The notes below the pieces were generated by a model that worked only from the letters and a program-made list of their open reading frames with translations, was not told the origin of the DNA and searched no databases. This document shows, piece by piece, positions 31,644 through 41,496 of a stretch of 64,000 bases of DNA. The DNA is from Arcobacter sp. GTDB lineage: Bacteria > Campylobacterota > Campylobacteria > Campylobacterales > Arcobacteraceae. Position 1 is the first letter of the stretch. The number at the start of each line of letters is the position of its first letter. A program made the translations under genes and the position numbers. The stretch is taken from contig PKUJ01000025.1 of NCBI GenBank assembly GCA_002869565.1, forward strand, positions 1-64,000, written 5' to 3'.

Positions 31644-32800
31644 TTTTCACCATCCTTAGGCATTGGAAAACAGTACTTAAGATAAAAACTCATAGGCACT
31701 AAATTTGCTTTTGCGAGTATTTTAAAAAGTGGTCTAAGAAGTTCAAATCTTTTTTTATATGTTGGATATTCTGTCCAAGATTTTGGCTTCCTTTTCATTA
31801 CTCTGTCATACTCTTCATCACTAAGTTCAAGTCTTTTCTTAAAATACTCTACTAAATCTTTTTCAATATGTGGTGATTTGTTATACTCTTCCCACGCTGA
31901 ATTCCTATCCATTTTACCATTTCTAACTAATGCAGATAAAGTATTATTTCTCATATCAGTATTAAACTTTTGTGGTAAATATATACTATGAAAGAAAGCT
32001 GCTGACCTGTTTTCTAAATGATGCCCCCCATAATACTTCCAATCATATTCTTTTTCTAAAAATACTTTAGCATCTTCTTTATTATAATCTATATACCAAA
32101 ATGGTCTTATTTTTTGAATCTTAGCAAACATACTCCAAAATAAAAATCTACTAAATGTCATTAGAGGATAAGATTTCATAGGTAATTTGCCAAACATTTT
32201 ATGTATAGATTTTATATATTTCCCATCAAAATAGTTTCTTCCAACAGGAGTTATTCCTTCTTCCATAAAAGAATGTCCTTCTAATACATACTTAACCTTG
32301 TATTTCCACGCTGCCCTATACATCACTTCGGCAAGTGCTAAATCAGTTGAAGCTTCTATTTCAGAAACATCTGCATAAAAAATTGATCTTAGAATATCAT
32401 CTGCTTCCTTATTATCTGTTACATGTGTATAAAGATCTATATCAAGTGCTGTTAATACTTTTCGTATATTTTCAGTAGCAATTGCACTATTCCAAGTATT
32501 ATCATAATGAACAGCAAGAGGTCTCAATCCCCATTTTTTAGTTAGATATAACATATAAGATGAATCTGTTCCTCCACTAACACCAATAATACAATCGTAT
32601 TTTTTTCCTTTGCCAGCTTTTTTTATCTCTTCAATTATTTTTGCAAATTTCACTTCACCTTTTTTTGCACCTGTTCCATACTCTGCTTTTAAGCTTTCTA
32701 ATTGACGACAATATTTGCAAACACCTTCTTCATCAAAAGTAATATAAGATACTCTCTCATCGTAAATACATCTAGTGCAAACTTTTAAATTAGTATTCAA
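31640..32800 (-). CDS. wbpG: N-acetyl-sugar amidotransferase (WbpG/PseA-like)
   Basis: The 386-residue protein has an N-terminal zinc-ribbon-like pair of CxxC motifs (Cys 8, 11, 28, 31), then the PP-loop ATP-binding motif SGGTDS at residues 75-80, then GHSFMEEGITPVGRNYFDG. This is the WbpG/PseA family: ATP activates an N-acetyl carbonyl and ammonia replaces the oxygen, giving an acetamidino sugar. The HisH-HisF genes immediately downstream would provide the ammonia. Whether the substrate is a diacetamido uronic acid, as in P. aeruginosa O5, is inference from the surrounding genes. Confidence 0.9.
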   Translation of the reverse strand: MNTNLKVCTRCIYDERVSYITFDEEGVCKYCRQLESLKAEYGTGAKKGEVKFAKIIEEIKKAGKGKKYDCIIGVSGGTDSSYMLYLTKKWGLRPLAVHYDNTWNSAIATENIRKVLTALDIDLYTHVTDNKEADDILRSIFYADVSEIEASTDLALAEVMYRAAWKYKVKYVLEGHSFMEEGITPVGRNYFDGKYIKSIHKMFGKLPMKSYPLMTFSRFLFWSMFAKIQKIRPFWYIDYNKEDAKVFLEKEYDWKYYGGHHLENRSAAFFHSIYLPQKFNTDMRNNTLSALVRNGKMDRNSAWEEYNKSPHIEKDLVEYFKKRLELSDEEYDRVMKRKPKSWTEYPTYKKRFELLRPLFKILAKANLVPMSFYLKYCFPMPKDGEK

Positions 32801-33567
32801 TCTACTATCCTTGCTTTCTCAATAACTATCTTTTTCCCATCAGTAGTTTTAAAAAAAGCACCTGGGTAAGGAGACGATTGTGCTCTAATAAAATCATAAA
32901 TTTCTTTTGAAGATTTAGAAAAGTCTATTTCTCCATCAGAGGGACTTCTTTTATCCCAAATTTCTAGTTTACTTTTATCTTGTTTAACAAACTCAATATT
33001 ATGAATATTTGGCAAAGTATTTATTAATATTTCCGCAGATTTTTTTGTAGCATTTTCATAAACTTCTTTTATTGTATCTTCAATATCAATATCAAAACTC
33101 TCTTGAGTAATAATATCTCCCCCATCAACACTTTCATCAAATTTAAAAAATGTTACTCCAGTTTTTTCTTCTCCATTAATTATTGCCCATACTAAAGGAG
33201 CCCATCCTGCATACTTTGGTAATAATGAAGCATGAATTCCACAAGCACCATATTTTGGAATTTGTCTAATTATTTTTGGAACGATATAATACCAACCTAA
33301 TACAAGAATTATATCTGGATTAATTTTTCTAATTACATCCTCATATGAAGATAGTTTTTTATCTTCATCTACAAAATATAATGGTATTTCATTTTTATTA
33401 GCTATACTACCTAAATCAACGTAGTTCTTATTAAAAACTTTTTCATTTTTTCTTACAGTAAATTCTTGTGGAATAGTAAAAATAGCAGAAATATCAAAAT
33501 TGTTATCTATTAAAGAATTTATCAACTCTTCACTAAACTTAGTACAACCTAAAAATACAATTTTCAT
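32797..33567 (-). CDS. Sugar N-formyltransferase-like protein
   Basis: The 256-residue protein belongs to the formyltetrahydrofolate-dependent formyltransferase fold (Fmt, ArnA N-domain, sugar N-formyltransferases). The motif HASLLPKYAGWAPLVWAIING contains His112, and VDGGDII carries Asp148, two of the three catalytic residues. The third, normally Asn two residues before the His, is Gly110 here. A short C-terminal domain with SPYPGAFFKT follows. Its gene overlaps the DegT aminotransferase gene by four bases, suggesting that the new amino group is formylated. The substrate is not deducible. Confidence 0.85.
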   Translation of the reverse strand: MKIVFLGCTKFSEELINSLIDNNFDISAIFTIPQEFTVRKNEKVFNKNYVDLGSIANKNEIPLYFVDEDKKLSSYEDVIRKINPDIILVLGWYYIVPKIIRQIPKYGACGIHASLLPKYAGWAPLVWAIINGEEKTGVTFFKFDESVDGGDIITQESFDIDIEDTIKEVYENATKKSAEILINTLPNIHNIEFVKQDKSKLEIWDKRSPSDGEIDFSKSSKEIYDFIRAQSSPYPGAFFKTTDGKKIVIEKARIVD

Positions 33568-34643
33568 AGATACTCTTTTATTTTTTTTGCAATGTATTCT
33601 ACATCCACTCCATCATAACAAGGAAAGGTAATAGTATTATTTTCAAGGAATTCTGCATTCTTTTGAACATCATTATATTTATTTTTATAATATGTTGTAC
33701 CACTCAGACAATAAGTTCCAATTGTAGTTTCAATTCCATTTTCTCTTAAATATACTACAAGATCATCTCTATTAACAGTAGAAGGCACACTAAAGACAAG
33801 TGATTGTACATTATAAATAACTTCATTACAAATATTTTGAATTTTAAAACCTAATGATGTAATTCTTTTTAAATAATCATCCCTAATAACATTTCGTGTC
33901 TTAACAATATTATCAAGTTTTTTAAATTGTTTTATTCCCATTACAGCTTGTAATTCAGGTAACCTATAGTTATATCCAAAATCTATAAAATCAAATTTTC
34001 CATTTTCTACTTTTGCACCATGATTTAATTTAACTTCAAAAAAATCTACATATTCCTTATTATTAAATGTAATTGCTCCACCTTCACCTGTTGTAAGCAA
34101 TTTTCTTGGGTGAAAACTAAAACATGTTATATCAGCAATATTTCCACATTTAATATTTCTTTCACTACTTCCAATAGCACAAGCACCGTCTTCAATTAAA
34201 GGTAAATCATATTTTTTACAAATATCTTTAATCTCACTGATTCCACTAGGATTACCTAATGCATCAACAAAAATTACAGCTTTAGTTTTTTCAGTAATTT
34301 TATTTTCCAACTCTGAAGGTAACATATTATAAGTTTCTAAAGACACGTCAGCAAAAATAGGAATTGCACCTATTTCTTCAACAACATTAGCTGTTGCAGG
34401 AAAAGAAAAATCTGAAACAATAACTTCATCATTTTCTTTTATATTTAATACTTTTAGCGCCATTGTTAATGCTGTTGTAGCAGAAGTAGTTAAATATGCG
34501 TACTTTGTCCCAGTATATTTTTTAATTTCAGTTCTAAATTCTTCGACAAACTTACCTTTTGTAAACCAGCCACTCTCAAAAATATCTTCAAAATCCTCTT
34601 TAACTTCATCAAAAGATATATAAGGTTTAATTAGCTTTATCAT
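33564..34643 (-). CDS. DegT-type sugar aminotransferase (N-formyl sugar module)
   Basis: This 359-residue PLP aminotransferase has TTSATTALTMALK near residue 52, EDGACAIGSS at 151-160, and the PLP Lys181 in CFSFHPRKLLTTGEGGAI. The HPRK motif is characteristic of C4-aminotransferases such as ArnB and perosamine synthase, in my judgement. It is flanked by an SDR dehydratase-like gene (4-base overlap) and a formyltransferase gene (4-base overlap), making a dehydratase, aminotransferase, formyltransferase series. Confidence 0.88.
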   Translation of the reverse strand: MIKLIKPYISFDEVKEDFEDIFESGWFTKGKFVEEFRTEIKKYTGTKYAYLTTSATTALTMALKVLNIKENDEVIVSDFSFPATANVVEEIGAIPIFADVSLETYNMLPSELENKITEKTKAVIFVDALGNPSGISEIKDICKKYDLPLIEDGACAIGSSERNIKCGNIADITCFSFHPRKLLTTGEGGAITFNNKEYVDFFEVKLNHGAKVENGKFDFIDFGYNYRLPELQAVMGIKQFKKLDNIVKTRNVIRDDYLKRITSLGFKIQNICNEVIYNVQSLVFSVPSTVNRDDLVVYLRENGIETTIGTYCLSGTTYYKNKYNDVQKNAEFLENNTITFPCYDGVDVEYIAKKIKEYL

Positions 34644-35599
34644 TTTATATTTTCCTCATACCAATTAACGGTTTTTGATAATCCATCTTCAAAAGATGTT
34701 AATTTATAGTCAATCATAGATTTTACTTTTTTATTACAAGCATTATGACATTCTACATCTGCCCCACGAGCTGGTTTACTTAATATCTCTTTTTTATAAT
34801 TCATAAGATCTGCTATTTTATGAATTACATCTTTCATTGATATTTGACCGTCTGTTGAAATATTAATACTTTCAGCTTTTTTCATTAAAGGATAAAGTTT
34901 AATAATCGCATCAACTGTATCTAATACATATATAAAATCTCGACTCTGTAGCCCTGTACCATGTATTTCAGGGTTAATATCATTCATTATTCTAAATGCA
35001 GTAATAGGAATTATTCCTGCCATATATCCCTTATGATTTTGTCTTGGACCATAATTATTGAAAGGTCTAACAATAAAAGCATCTAAATCAAACATATTTA
35101 CCCAGCTATGAACAGCAATATCAGCTGCTGCTTTTCCGGCTGCATAAGTTGTAGTAGGTTTAATAGGATGATTTTCATCCATTGGTTCATACTCAGCTGT
35201 TCCATACACTTCAGATGTTGAAAAATGGACTAAGGTCTTAAAATTACCTTTTCGTTGATGTTCTAAAATATTTAAAACTCCATTTACATTTGTATCAAAT
35301 GCATTTTTAGGATTTACAAAAGAATAATTTAATGCTTTAGTTGCACAATTAAAAACAATATCAATATCATGTCTTTCAAAAATATAATCTAGAGATGAAG
35401 TAATTTCCAAATCATCTTTATAAAGAATAGCACCTTTTGAAATTGCATCTTTTAAGTTTTTTTCACTTCCTAAAAACATATTATCAATAATTATTACTTC
35501 TTTAGCACCATCAAGAATTAATCTATCGACTAAATGACTTCCAATAAAACCAGCACCACCTGTAACTAAGATAGTACTATTTTTAATATTTGGTCTCAT
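34640..35599 (-). CDS. Extended SDR sugar dehydratase/epimerase, LegB-like
   Basis: The 319-residue NAD-dependent protein has VTGGAGFIGSHLVDR near residues 12-26 and the active-site segment HFSTSEVYGTAEYEP (about 127-141), followed by YAAGK and RPFNNYGPRQ. The Ser-Glu pair in STSEVYG resembles that in 4,6-dehydratases (LegB, GDP-mannose dehydratase) and the ArnA decarboxylase, more than that of simple epimerases. The expected product is a 4-keto sugar nucleotide for the neighbouring aminotransferase. Which nucleotide sugar it takes cannot be decided from sequence. Confidence 0.83.
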   Translation of the reverse strand: MRPNIKNSTILVTGGAGFIGSHLVDRLILDGAKEVIIIDNMFLGSEKNLKDAISKGAILYKDDLEITSSLDYIFERHDIDIVFNCATKALNYSFVNPKNAFDTNVNGVLNILEHQRKGNFKTLVHFSTSEVYGTAEYEPMDENHPIKPTTTYAAGKAAADIAVHSWVNMFDLDAFIVRPFNNYGPRQNHKGYMAGIIPITAFRIMNDINPEIHGTGLQSRDFIYVLDTVDAIIKLYPLMKKAESINISTDGQISMKDVIHKIADLMNYKKEILSKPARGADVECHNACNKKVKSMIDYKLTSFEDGLSKTVNWYEENIK

Positions 35600-35601
35600 T
35601 A

Positions 35602-36555
35602 TTATTTCGCTTCCATAATTTGTTTTTGTATTTCATTCGCTACTTCCATTGCAAGCAAGCCATCTTTTTCGTTTGGAATATTAACTACTTCGCCTTGGCA
35701 TAATTTTACAAAATCAATAAGTTCAAGTAACAATCCTTCTTGTGGTCTTACATCGATAGTTTCTTCTTTTGATGAAATTGATACATTTTCAAGATATTGT
35801 TCTATAGTTTGTTTATTAACAAATACTTCTTTGCTTAAAAGGTTACAATCAATATACATATCATCACAAGTAGCACTAATATGTCTAATTCTTTTCTCCG
35901 TAATTCGACTTGCAACAACATTTGAAAAAGAACCATTTTCATGAGTAATAATAGCTCTTGCATATTCAATCATGTCATCTTTTATATAGCCATGAGCCTC
36001 AATTTTCTTTGGTCTTCCATTAATATATAAAGCCAAATCTAAATCATGAATCATAAGATCTATTACAACATCAACATCAGTAATTCTACTACTTACTTTA
36101 TTTGTTCTAGAGAAGTCAATATTAATAATATGGTTACTATTTTTAATAACTTTTTCTAGTGCAACTACAGCAGAATTATATCTTTCAATAAAGCCAACTT
36201 GAATATTTATATCATTTTCTTTTGCTAATTGAACAATTTCATTACTTGATGATAATGTATCCGTTAAAGGTTTTTCAACAAAAATATTTTTCACATATTT
36301 TGAAACTTGCTTAATATAATCAGCATGAGTAAAAGTTGGGGTAACAATTACAACACCATCAACTTCTTTTAAGTCGATGTCTAAATCATCAGAAACTTTA
36401 ACTCCGTATTGAGAAGATAACTTTTTACACATTTCTTTATCAAAATCGTATATAAATGATATTTCAACTTGTTTTAACATTATTAAGTTTCTAAGATGGT
36501 TTTGTCCCATTTTACCAACACCTAACAAACCTATTTTAATAATTCTATTATTCAT
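35602..36555 (-). CDS. Gfo/Idh/MocA-family oxidoreductase (UDP-GlcNAc(A) 3-dehydrogenase candidate)
   Basis: The 317-residue NAD(P)-dependent protein has [13 protein letters not shown] at residues 9-21 and the EKP motif FVEKPLTDT at 92-100. Together with the WbpD-like acetyltransferase (8-base overlap) and the WbpE-like aminotransferase it forms a three-gene set that oxidises, aminates and acetylates C3 of a UDP-sugar. It reads more like GnnA-type UDP-GlcNAc 3-dehydrogenases than P. aeruginosa WbpB, whose N-terminus differs. The preferred substrate (UDP-GlcNAc or its uronic acid) is open. Confidence 0.8.
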   Translation of the reverse strand: MNNRIIKIGLLGVGKMGQNHLRNLIMLKQVEISFIYDFDKEMCKKLSSQYGVKVSDDLDIDLKEVDGVVIVTPTFTHADYIKQVSKYVKNIFVEKPLTDTLSSSNEIVQLAKENDINIQVGFIERYNSAVVALEKVIKNSNHIINIDFSRTNKVSSRITDVDVVIDLMIHDLDLALYINGRPKKIEAHGYIKDDMIEYARAIITHENGSFSNVVASRITEKRIRHISATCDDMYIDCNLLSKEVFVNKQTIEQYLENVSISSKEETIDVRPQEGLLLELIDFVKLCQGEVVNIPNEKDGLLAMEVANEIQKQIMEAK

Positions 36556-37054
36556 TTGGATTACCTTCTATTTGATTTCCCATCTTATCAACATATTTAT
36601 AATGTTTTGCTGGATTTCCCATTACAAGACTATATGGTTCTACATTTTTTGTAACAACACTTCCTGCTGCTATCATTGCATATTCTCCAATTGTTATTCC
36701 ACATACAATAGTTGCATTAGCTCCAATACTCGCACCTTTTTTAACAAGTGTTGAAGTAATTTTCCAATCTGGATCAAATGCTCTTGGTACTTTATCATTA
36801 GTAAAACAAGCATTCGGTCCAACAAACACATCATCTTCAATAGTTACACCTTGATAAATAGAAACACTATTCTGTATTTTACAATTATTTCCTATGTTCA
36901 CTTGTGTATCAATGTATGTATCTTTAGAAATTATACAGTTAGTTCCAATTTCACAATTTTCTCTAACTTGTGAATTTATCCAAATCTTTGTACCCTCACC
37001 TAATTTAGCTTCAGGAGACACATTAGCTAATTGATGTATGAAAATATTACTCAT
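36548..37054 (-). CDS. Hexapeptide N-acetyltransferase, WbpD/WlbB-like
   Basis: The 168-residue protein is a left-handed beta helix built of hexapeptide repeats (IGTNCI, IGNNCK, IGANATI, IGEYAMI). The segment [14 protein letters not shown] near residue 84 is typical for WbpD/WlbB, acetyl-CoA-dependent enzymes that acetylate the 3-amino group of UDP-2-acetamido-3-amino-glucuronate. Its gene overlaps both neighbours, the 3-dehydrogenase candidate and the WbpE-like aminotransferase, by eight bases each, which supports a common substrate. Confidence 0.88.
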   Translation of the reverse strand: MSNIFIHQLANVSPEAKLGEGTKIWINSQVRENCEIGTNCIISKDTYIDTQVNIGNNCKIQNSVSIYQGVTIEDDVFVGPNACFTNDKVPRAFDPDWKITSTLVKKGASIGANATIVCGITIGEYAMIAAGSVVTKNVEPYSLVMGNPAKHYKYVDKMGNQIEGNPNE

Positions 37055-38132
37055 TTATTACCTCTATTATATAATTTTGTTCTTCGTTAGTTAAAAAAGC
37101 TGACATAGGAAGAGCCATTATATCTTTTGATATTTTTTCTGTAATTGGAAAATCTCCATCTTTATAGCCCAAATAATTAAACACTTCTTGTAAATGAAGA
37201 GGAATTGGATAATAAACTCCCGTAGGAACTCCTTTTTCGGAACATTTTGCAAGTATTTCTTCTCTATTATCTACTCTTATACAATATTGTGCCCAAACTG
37301 ATAAATTATTATCTTCAACAAAGGGAACAATAACATTTTTTAATTTTTCATTATATTTTTTTGCAATTTCTTGTCTTTTTGAAATTTCTCCATTATAGTA
37401 TTTTAACTTTACATTTAATACCCCTGCTTGAATTGCATCTAATCTTCCATTAATTCCCACATGACTGTGAACATATCTTTTTGTTTGTCCATGATTTAAA
37501 ATAATTCTTATTTGTTCTGCAATATTATCATCATTTGTAAATACAGCACCTCCATCTCCATAACAACCCAAAGGCTTTGCAGGGAAAAATGAAGTTGTTC
37601 CTATATCTGATGTATTACAAGATTTTCTATCTTTATATTCTGCGCCAAAGCTTTGTGCTGCATCTTCAATAACTTTTAAATTATATTTTTTTGCAATCAT
37701 AGCAATAGAATCCATATCAGATATTTGTCCAAAAAGAGAAACGGGAATAATTGCTTTTGTCTTATCTGTAATTTTTGATTCAATTAACGCGGGATCGATG
37801 TTGTATGTTTTTTCATCAACATCAACAAAAACAGGTATAGCACCTAAAAAAGCAATAGTTTCTGCAGTAGCTATAAAAGTAAAAGGAGTAGTAATAATTT
37901 CATCACCTGGTTTTATACCTATAGACATAAGTGCCAAAATTAAGGCATCAGTTCCACTACTACAAGCGATGGCATGCTTGGTTCCTACAAATTCAGCTAA
38001 TTTATTTTCAAGTTCAACTATTTTTGGACCCATTATATAACCAGAGCTATCTAAAACTTCTTTAATTTCAATATCAATTTCTTCTTTATACTTTTTATAT
38101 TGACCTTGTAAGTCTATAAAATTTATTTTCAT
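37047..38132 (-). CDS. DegT-type aminotransferase, WbpE-like
   Basis: This 361-residue PLP enzyme resembles WbpE/WlbC, which aminate C3 of UDP-3-keto sugars. Features are [13 protein letters not shown] near residue 58, [11 protein letters not shown] at 156-166, and PLP Lys186 in [19 protein letters not shown]; the FFPAKPLG form is the one found in WbpE. It is directly coupled to the WbpD-like gene downstream and to wecC upstream (one-base overlap). Confidence 0.9.
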   Translation of the reverse strand: MKINFIDLQGQYKKYKEEIDIEIKEVLDSSGYIMGPKIVELENKLAEFVGTKHAIACSSGTDALILALMSIGIKPGDEIITTPFTFIATAETIAFLGAIPVFVDVDEKTYNIDPALIESKITDKTKAIIPVSLFGQISDMDSIAMIAKKYNLKVIEDAAQSFGAEYKDRKSCNTSDIGTTSFFPAKPLGCYGDGGAVFTNDDNIAEQIRIILNHGQTKRYVHSHVGINGRLDAIQAGVLNVKLKYYNGEISKRQEIAKKYNEKLKNVIVPFVEDNNLSVWAQYCIRVDNREEILAKCSEKGVPTGVYYPIPLHLQEVFNYLGYKDGDFPITEKISKDIMALPMSAFLTNEEQNYIIEVINE

Positions 38133-39337
38133 TATTTTTCCTTATTTATTCCACAAAAATCAATAATAATTTTATCATTATTTACTTTTAAATTTTTAAA
38201 CTCTTTATGAGCAACTAAATATACAATTATATCTGCCTTAACTAATGCATCATTATGATTAACTATATTAAAATTTGAATGAGTTGAAATATTTGGTTCT
38301 ACTGCTAATACTTCAAAGTCTTGAGCTTTTAAAGTATTAGTTATATATAAAGCAGGTGCTTCTCTTAAGTCATCAATATCTGGCTTAAATGCTAGTCCCA
38401 TACAAGCTACTTTTGCTTTTCTTCCATTCTCTTTTTCAAATGTAAGTGCTGCATTCTTTATTTTCTCTATTGACCATTCTGTTTTATATGTATTTATTTC
38501 TCTTGCAGCTCTTATGATTTTTGCATCATCTCCACCTGCATGAACTATAAACCAAGGATCAACAGCAATACAATGTCCACCGACTCCTGCTCCTGGTTGT
38601 AATACATTTACTCTTGGATGTCTATTTGTAAGTTTAATTAATTCCCATACATCAATCCCAAACTTATCACAAAGTATAGATAGTTCATTCGCAAAAGCAA
38701 TATTTGTATCTCTAAATGAATTTTCAGTTAATTTTGCCATCTCAGCTGTTCTTGCATCTGTTGAAAGAACTTCACCTGATACAAATGTTTTATAAAACTC
38801 TACAGTTTTTTCTGTAGCTTCTGGTGTAATTCCACCAACAATTCTATCATTTTCCACTAATTCTCTCATAATCTGTCCAGGTAATACTCTTTCTGGACAG
38901 TGAGCAATATATAATTTTGAAGTATCAACACCTTCTTCTTTTAGTGTCTCTTCAACTAAATCTGTAGTTCCTACTGGAGAAGTTGATTCTAGGATTACTA
39001 TATCTCCTGCTTTTACATATGGAGTTATAGCTTTTGTTGCACTTACTACATAATCTACATTTGGAACATAACCTTCATGAAATGGAGTAGGTACTGCTAT
39101 GATAAAAATATCTGCAATATCTGGAGTTAAAGAGGCCTTTAATTTTCCACTATTAACAGCTGCTTGAACAAATGTATCAAGCTCAGGTTCAACAATATGT
39201 ATTTCCCCTCTATTTATGGTATCTACTGTACTTTTAACTACATCAACTCCATGGATATCATATCCTCTATTTGCAAGAAGAGCTGCAGTGGGTAGACCAA
39301 TATATCCCAATCCTATTACACATACTTTTTTAGACAT
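38132..39337 (-). CDS. wecC: UDP-N-acetyl-D-mannosamine dehydrogenase (WecC-like)
   Basis: The 401-residue enzyme would oxidise C6 of UDP-ManNAc to the uronic acid with NAD. It is close to the WecC pattern throughout: VIGLGYIGLPTAALLANRGY at the N-terminus, NRGEIHIVEPELD, LESTSPVGTTD, NRHPRVNVLQPGAGVGGHC with the catalytic Cys, and GLAFKPDIDDLREAP. This differs from WbpA-type UDP-GlcNAc 6-dehydrogenases. The partner epimerase gene wecB lies three bases upstream of its start. The product could be used as such or feed the C3-amino set downstream. Confidence 0.92.
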   Translation of the reverse strand: MSKKVCVIGLGYIGLPTAALLANRGYDIHGVDVVKSTVDTINRGEIHIVEPELDTFVQAAVNSGKLKASLTPDIADIFIIAVPTPFHEGYVPNVDYVVSATKAITPYVKAGDIVILESTSPVGTTDLVEETLKEEGVDTSKLYIAHCPERVLPGQIMRELVENDRIVGGITPEATEKTVEFYKTFVSGEVLSTDARTAEMAKLTENSFRDTNIAFANELSILCDKFGIDVWELIKLTNRHPRVNVLQPGAGVGGHCIAVDPWFIVHAGGDDAKIIRAAREINTYKTEWSIEKIKNAALTFEKENGRKAKVACMGLAFKPDIDDLREAPALYITNTLKAQDFEVLAVEPNISTHSNFNIVNHNDALVKADIIVYLVAHKEFKNLKVNNDKIIIDFCGINKEK

Positions 39338-39340
39338 TAT

Positions 39341-40471
39341 TTACTTTCCTTTTATAAATTCTACTATTCTTTCACAAGAATTACCATCTCCATATGGATT
39401 ATGTGCCTTTGACATGGCATTGTATTCTATTTTATCATCTAAAAGCTTCTGAGCTTCATTTATAATTGATTCGGGATTTGTTCCAACTAGTTTAACCGTT
39501 CCTGCTTCTACTGCTTCTGGTCTTTCTGTTGTATCTCTCATAACTAACACTGGTTTCCCCAAAGAAGGAGCTTCTTCTTGTACTCCTCCGGAATCAGTAA
39601 TTATAAAGTATGATTTATTCATCATATAAATAAAACTTTCATATTGAAGAGGTTCTATTAAAAATACATTTGGGGTATCTGAAAGTATTTCTTTTACTGG
39701 TTTTTGTACATTTGGATTTAAATGTACGGGATAAACTATATCTATATCAGGATTATTATTTGCAAGAGTTTTTAACGATTCACAGATATTTATAAACCCT
39801 TGTCCAAAATTTTCTCTTCTATGCCCTGTTACTAATATTAATTTTTTATCTTCATTTATTTTATATTGTGAATTTATATTTTCTAATATTTTATTTTTTA
39901 GTTCTTTATTAGTCTCTATTTTATCTAATGCTAGAAAAAGTGCATCAATAACTGTATTTCCTGTTACTAAAATATCTTCTTTATTTTTATTCTCTTTTAA
40001 AAGATTATTTTCTGATGTAGTTGTAGGTGCAAAGTGATAGTTAGCTAACACTCCAGTAATTTGTCTATTGGCTTCTTCTGGCCAAGGAGAGTACATATCA
40101 CCAGTCCTTAATCCAGCTTCTACATGTCCTACTTTTACTTTTTCATAGAAAGAGGCAAGAGAAGAAGCCGAAGTTGTAGTTGTATCACCATGAACTAAGA
40201 CAACATCTGGTTTGAAATCTCTTAGAACATCTTTTAGTCCTAAAAGTACATTAGCCGTAATATCATAAAGGTCTTGTCCTGGTTTCATTAAATTTAAATC
40301 ATAATCAGGAGTAATATCAAACATTTCAAGCACTTGGTCTAACATCTCTCTATGTTGTGCTGTAACACAAACTTTTGATTCTATACTTTCTTCTTTTTCA
40401 AAGGCCTTCACTAATGGTGCCATTTTAATTGCTTCAGGTCTTGTTCCAAAGACTAATAATACTTTTTTCAA
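39341..40471 (-). CDS. wecB: UDP-N-acetylglucosamine 2-epimerase (WecB-like)
   Basis: WecB interconverts UDP-GlcNAc and UDP-ManNAc. The 376-residue protein has the strong family signatures [19 protein letters not shown] at the start, [46 protein letters not shown] and, at the C-terminus, the [14 protein letters not shown] allosteric/UDP site. It is nearest to WecB of enterobacterial common antigen synthesis; the related WbpI acts on a diacetamido uronic acid, so substrate preference is worth testing. Gene order wecB-wecC supports UDP-ManNAcA synthesis. Confidence 0.93.
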   Translation of the reverse strand: MKKVLLVFGTRPEAIKMAPLVKAFEKEESIESKVCVTAQHREMLDQVLEMFDITPDYDLNLMKPGQDLYDITANVLLGLKDVLRDFKPDVVLVHGDTTTTSASSLASFYEKVKVGHVEAGLRTGDMYSPWPEEANRQITGVLANYHFAPTTTSENNLLKENKNKEDILVTGNTVIDALFLALDKIETNKELKNKILENINSQYKINEDKKLILVTGHRRENFGQGFINICESLKTLANNNPDIDIVYPVHLNPNVQKPVKEILSDTPNVFLIEPLQYESFIYMMNKSYFIITDSGGVQEEAPSLGKPVLVMRDTTERPEAVEAGTVKLVGTNPESIINEAQKLLDDKIEYNAMSKAHNPYGDGNSCERIVEFIKGK

Positions 40472-40496
40472 TTTTTTTCCTACAATTTAATAATAA

Positions 40497-41438
40497 TTAT
40501 TTATTATTCAATTTCTGAATAAAAGACAAAAACAAGATTAAAAAAAGAGCGAATATCAATCCTACTATAAACGATACAATTACAATAAGTGTTTTTTTAG
40601 GTTTTATAGGCTTATCATTTATGATAATTTCACCAACAATTTGTGAATTTTTATAATTTATAGGTAATAAAAGAGACTCTAATACTCTTTTTTCATCTTC
40701 TAATGCACTTAATTTATCTGTTGATAATTTATCTCTTTCATTTTTCAAATCTACTAACATTCTATTTGAGTTTTCAATAAAATTAGAAATATTTCTTTGC
40801 TCAACAAGCTTAAGTACAGAAATAGAAGGATCTAACTTATGAAAGTTAACAGAATCCTTTCTAATTGAGATCAATTGTTTTTTATAACTTTCTATTGACT
40901 TCTCCTGAAGAACTATTTTTTCATCAAGCACTTTTATTCCATATTTAGTAATATTATTAATTTCCCTATCTATCTTACTTATTTGAACTTTTATTCCTTC
41001 TTTTAAACTATCTAAAACTACTTTATGCTCTTTTCTAACACTATCTACTACATTTTTTATTTCATTTCTTGCAAGTTCATTATTTACTCCATTTGAAGTA
41101 ATTTCAAAAAACGTATTTTGATTATTAGGGACTGTGATACTTGTTATTTCAGAATCTCTATTTTTATCATTTTTTTTCATATCTATAAAGAGAACATTGA
41201 GTTTTCTACTCAATTGATTTGGATTATCAATTATAACTTTGCTGACATCCGTTTTATCTTTTAGATATAATTTATAACTTCCTATCTCAACCAAAGCTTT
41301 TGATTCATAAACTGGTTTTTTAACAAAAACATAAATTATTGATAACAAAGTTATTCCCAAAGTAAAAATAATTATAAACTTTTTTCTTTTTTTAATTTCT
41401 CTAAATATTTCTCTTAAATCTATTTCATTTTCTTGCAA
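40497..41438 (-). CDS. wzz: Wzz-type O-chain length regulator
   Basis: The 313-residue protein has the Wzz architecture: a short cytoplasmic N-terminus, a membrane helix at about 20-38 ending KKPVYESKALVEIGSY, a long periplasmic region with coiled-coil-like helices (residues about 130-255), and a second membrane helix near the C-terminus preceded by PIKPKKTLIVIVSFIVG, the Pro-rich motif of the family. It lacks the cytoplasmic kinase domain of Wzc. It probably controls modality of chain length set by the polymerase at 25653. Confidence 0.9.
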   Translation of the reverse strand: MQENEIDLREIFREIKKRKKFIIIFTLGITLLSIIYVFVKKPVYESKALVEIGSYKLYLKDKTDVSKVIIDNPNQLSRKLNVLFIDMKKNDKNRDSEITSITVPNNQNTFFEITSNGVNNELARNEIKNVVDSVRKEHKVVLDSLKEGIKVQISKIDREINNITKYGIKVLDEKIVLQEKSIESYKKQLISIRKDSVNFHKLDPSISVLKLVEQRNISNFIENSNRMLVDLKNERDKLSTDKLSALEDEKRVLESLLLPINYKNSQIVGEIIINDKPIKPKKTLIVIVSFIVGLIFALFLILFLSFIQKLNNK

Positions 41439-41496
41439 GTCTTTTCCTATACTTAAATTGATTTAATCAATATTTTAACTAAAATAACATTAACAA

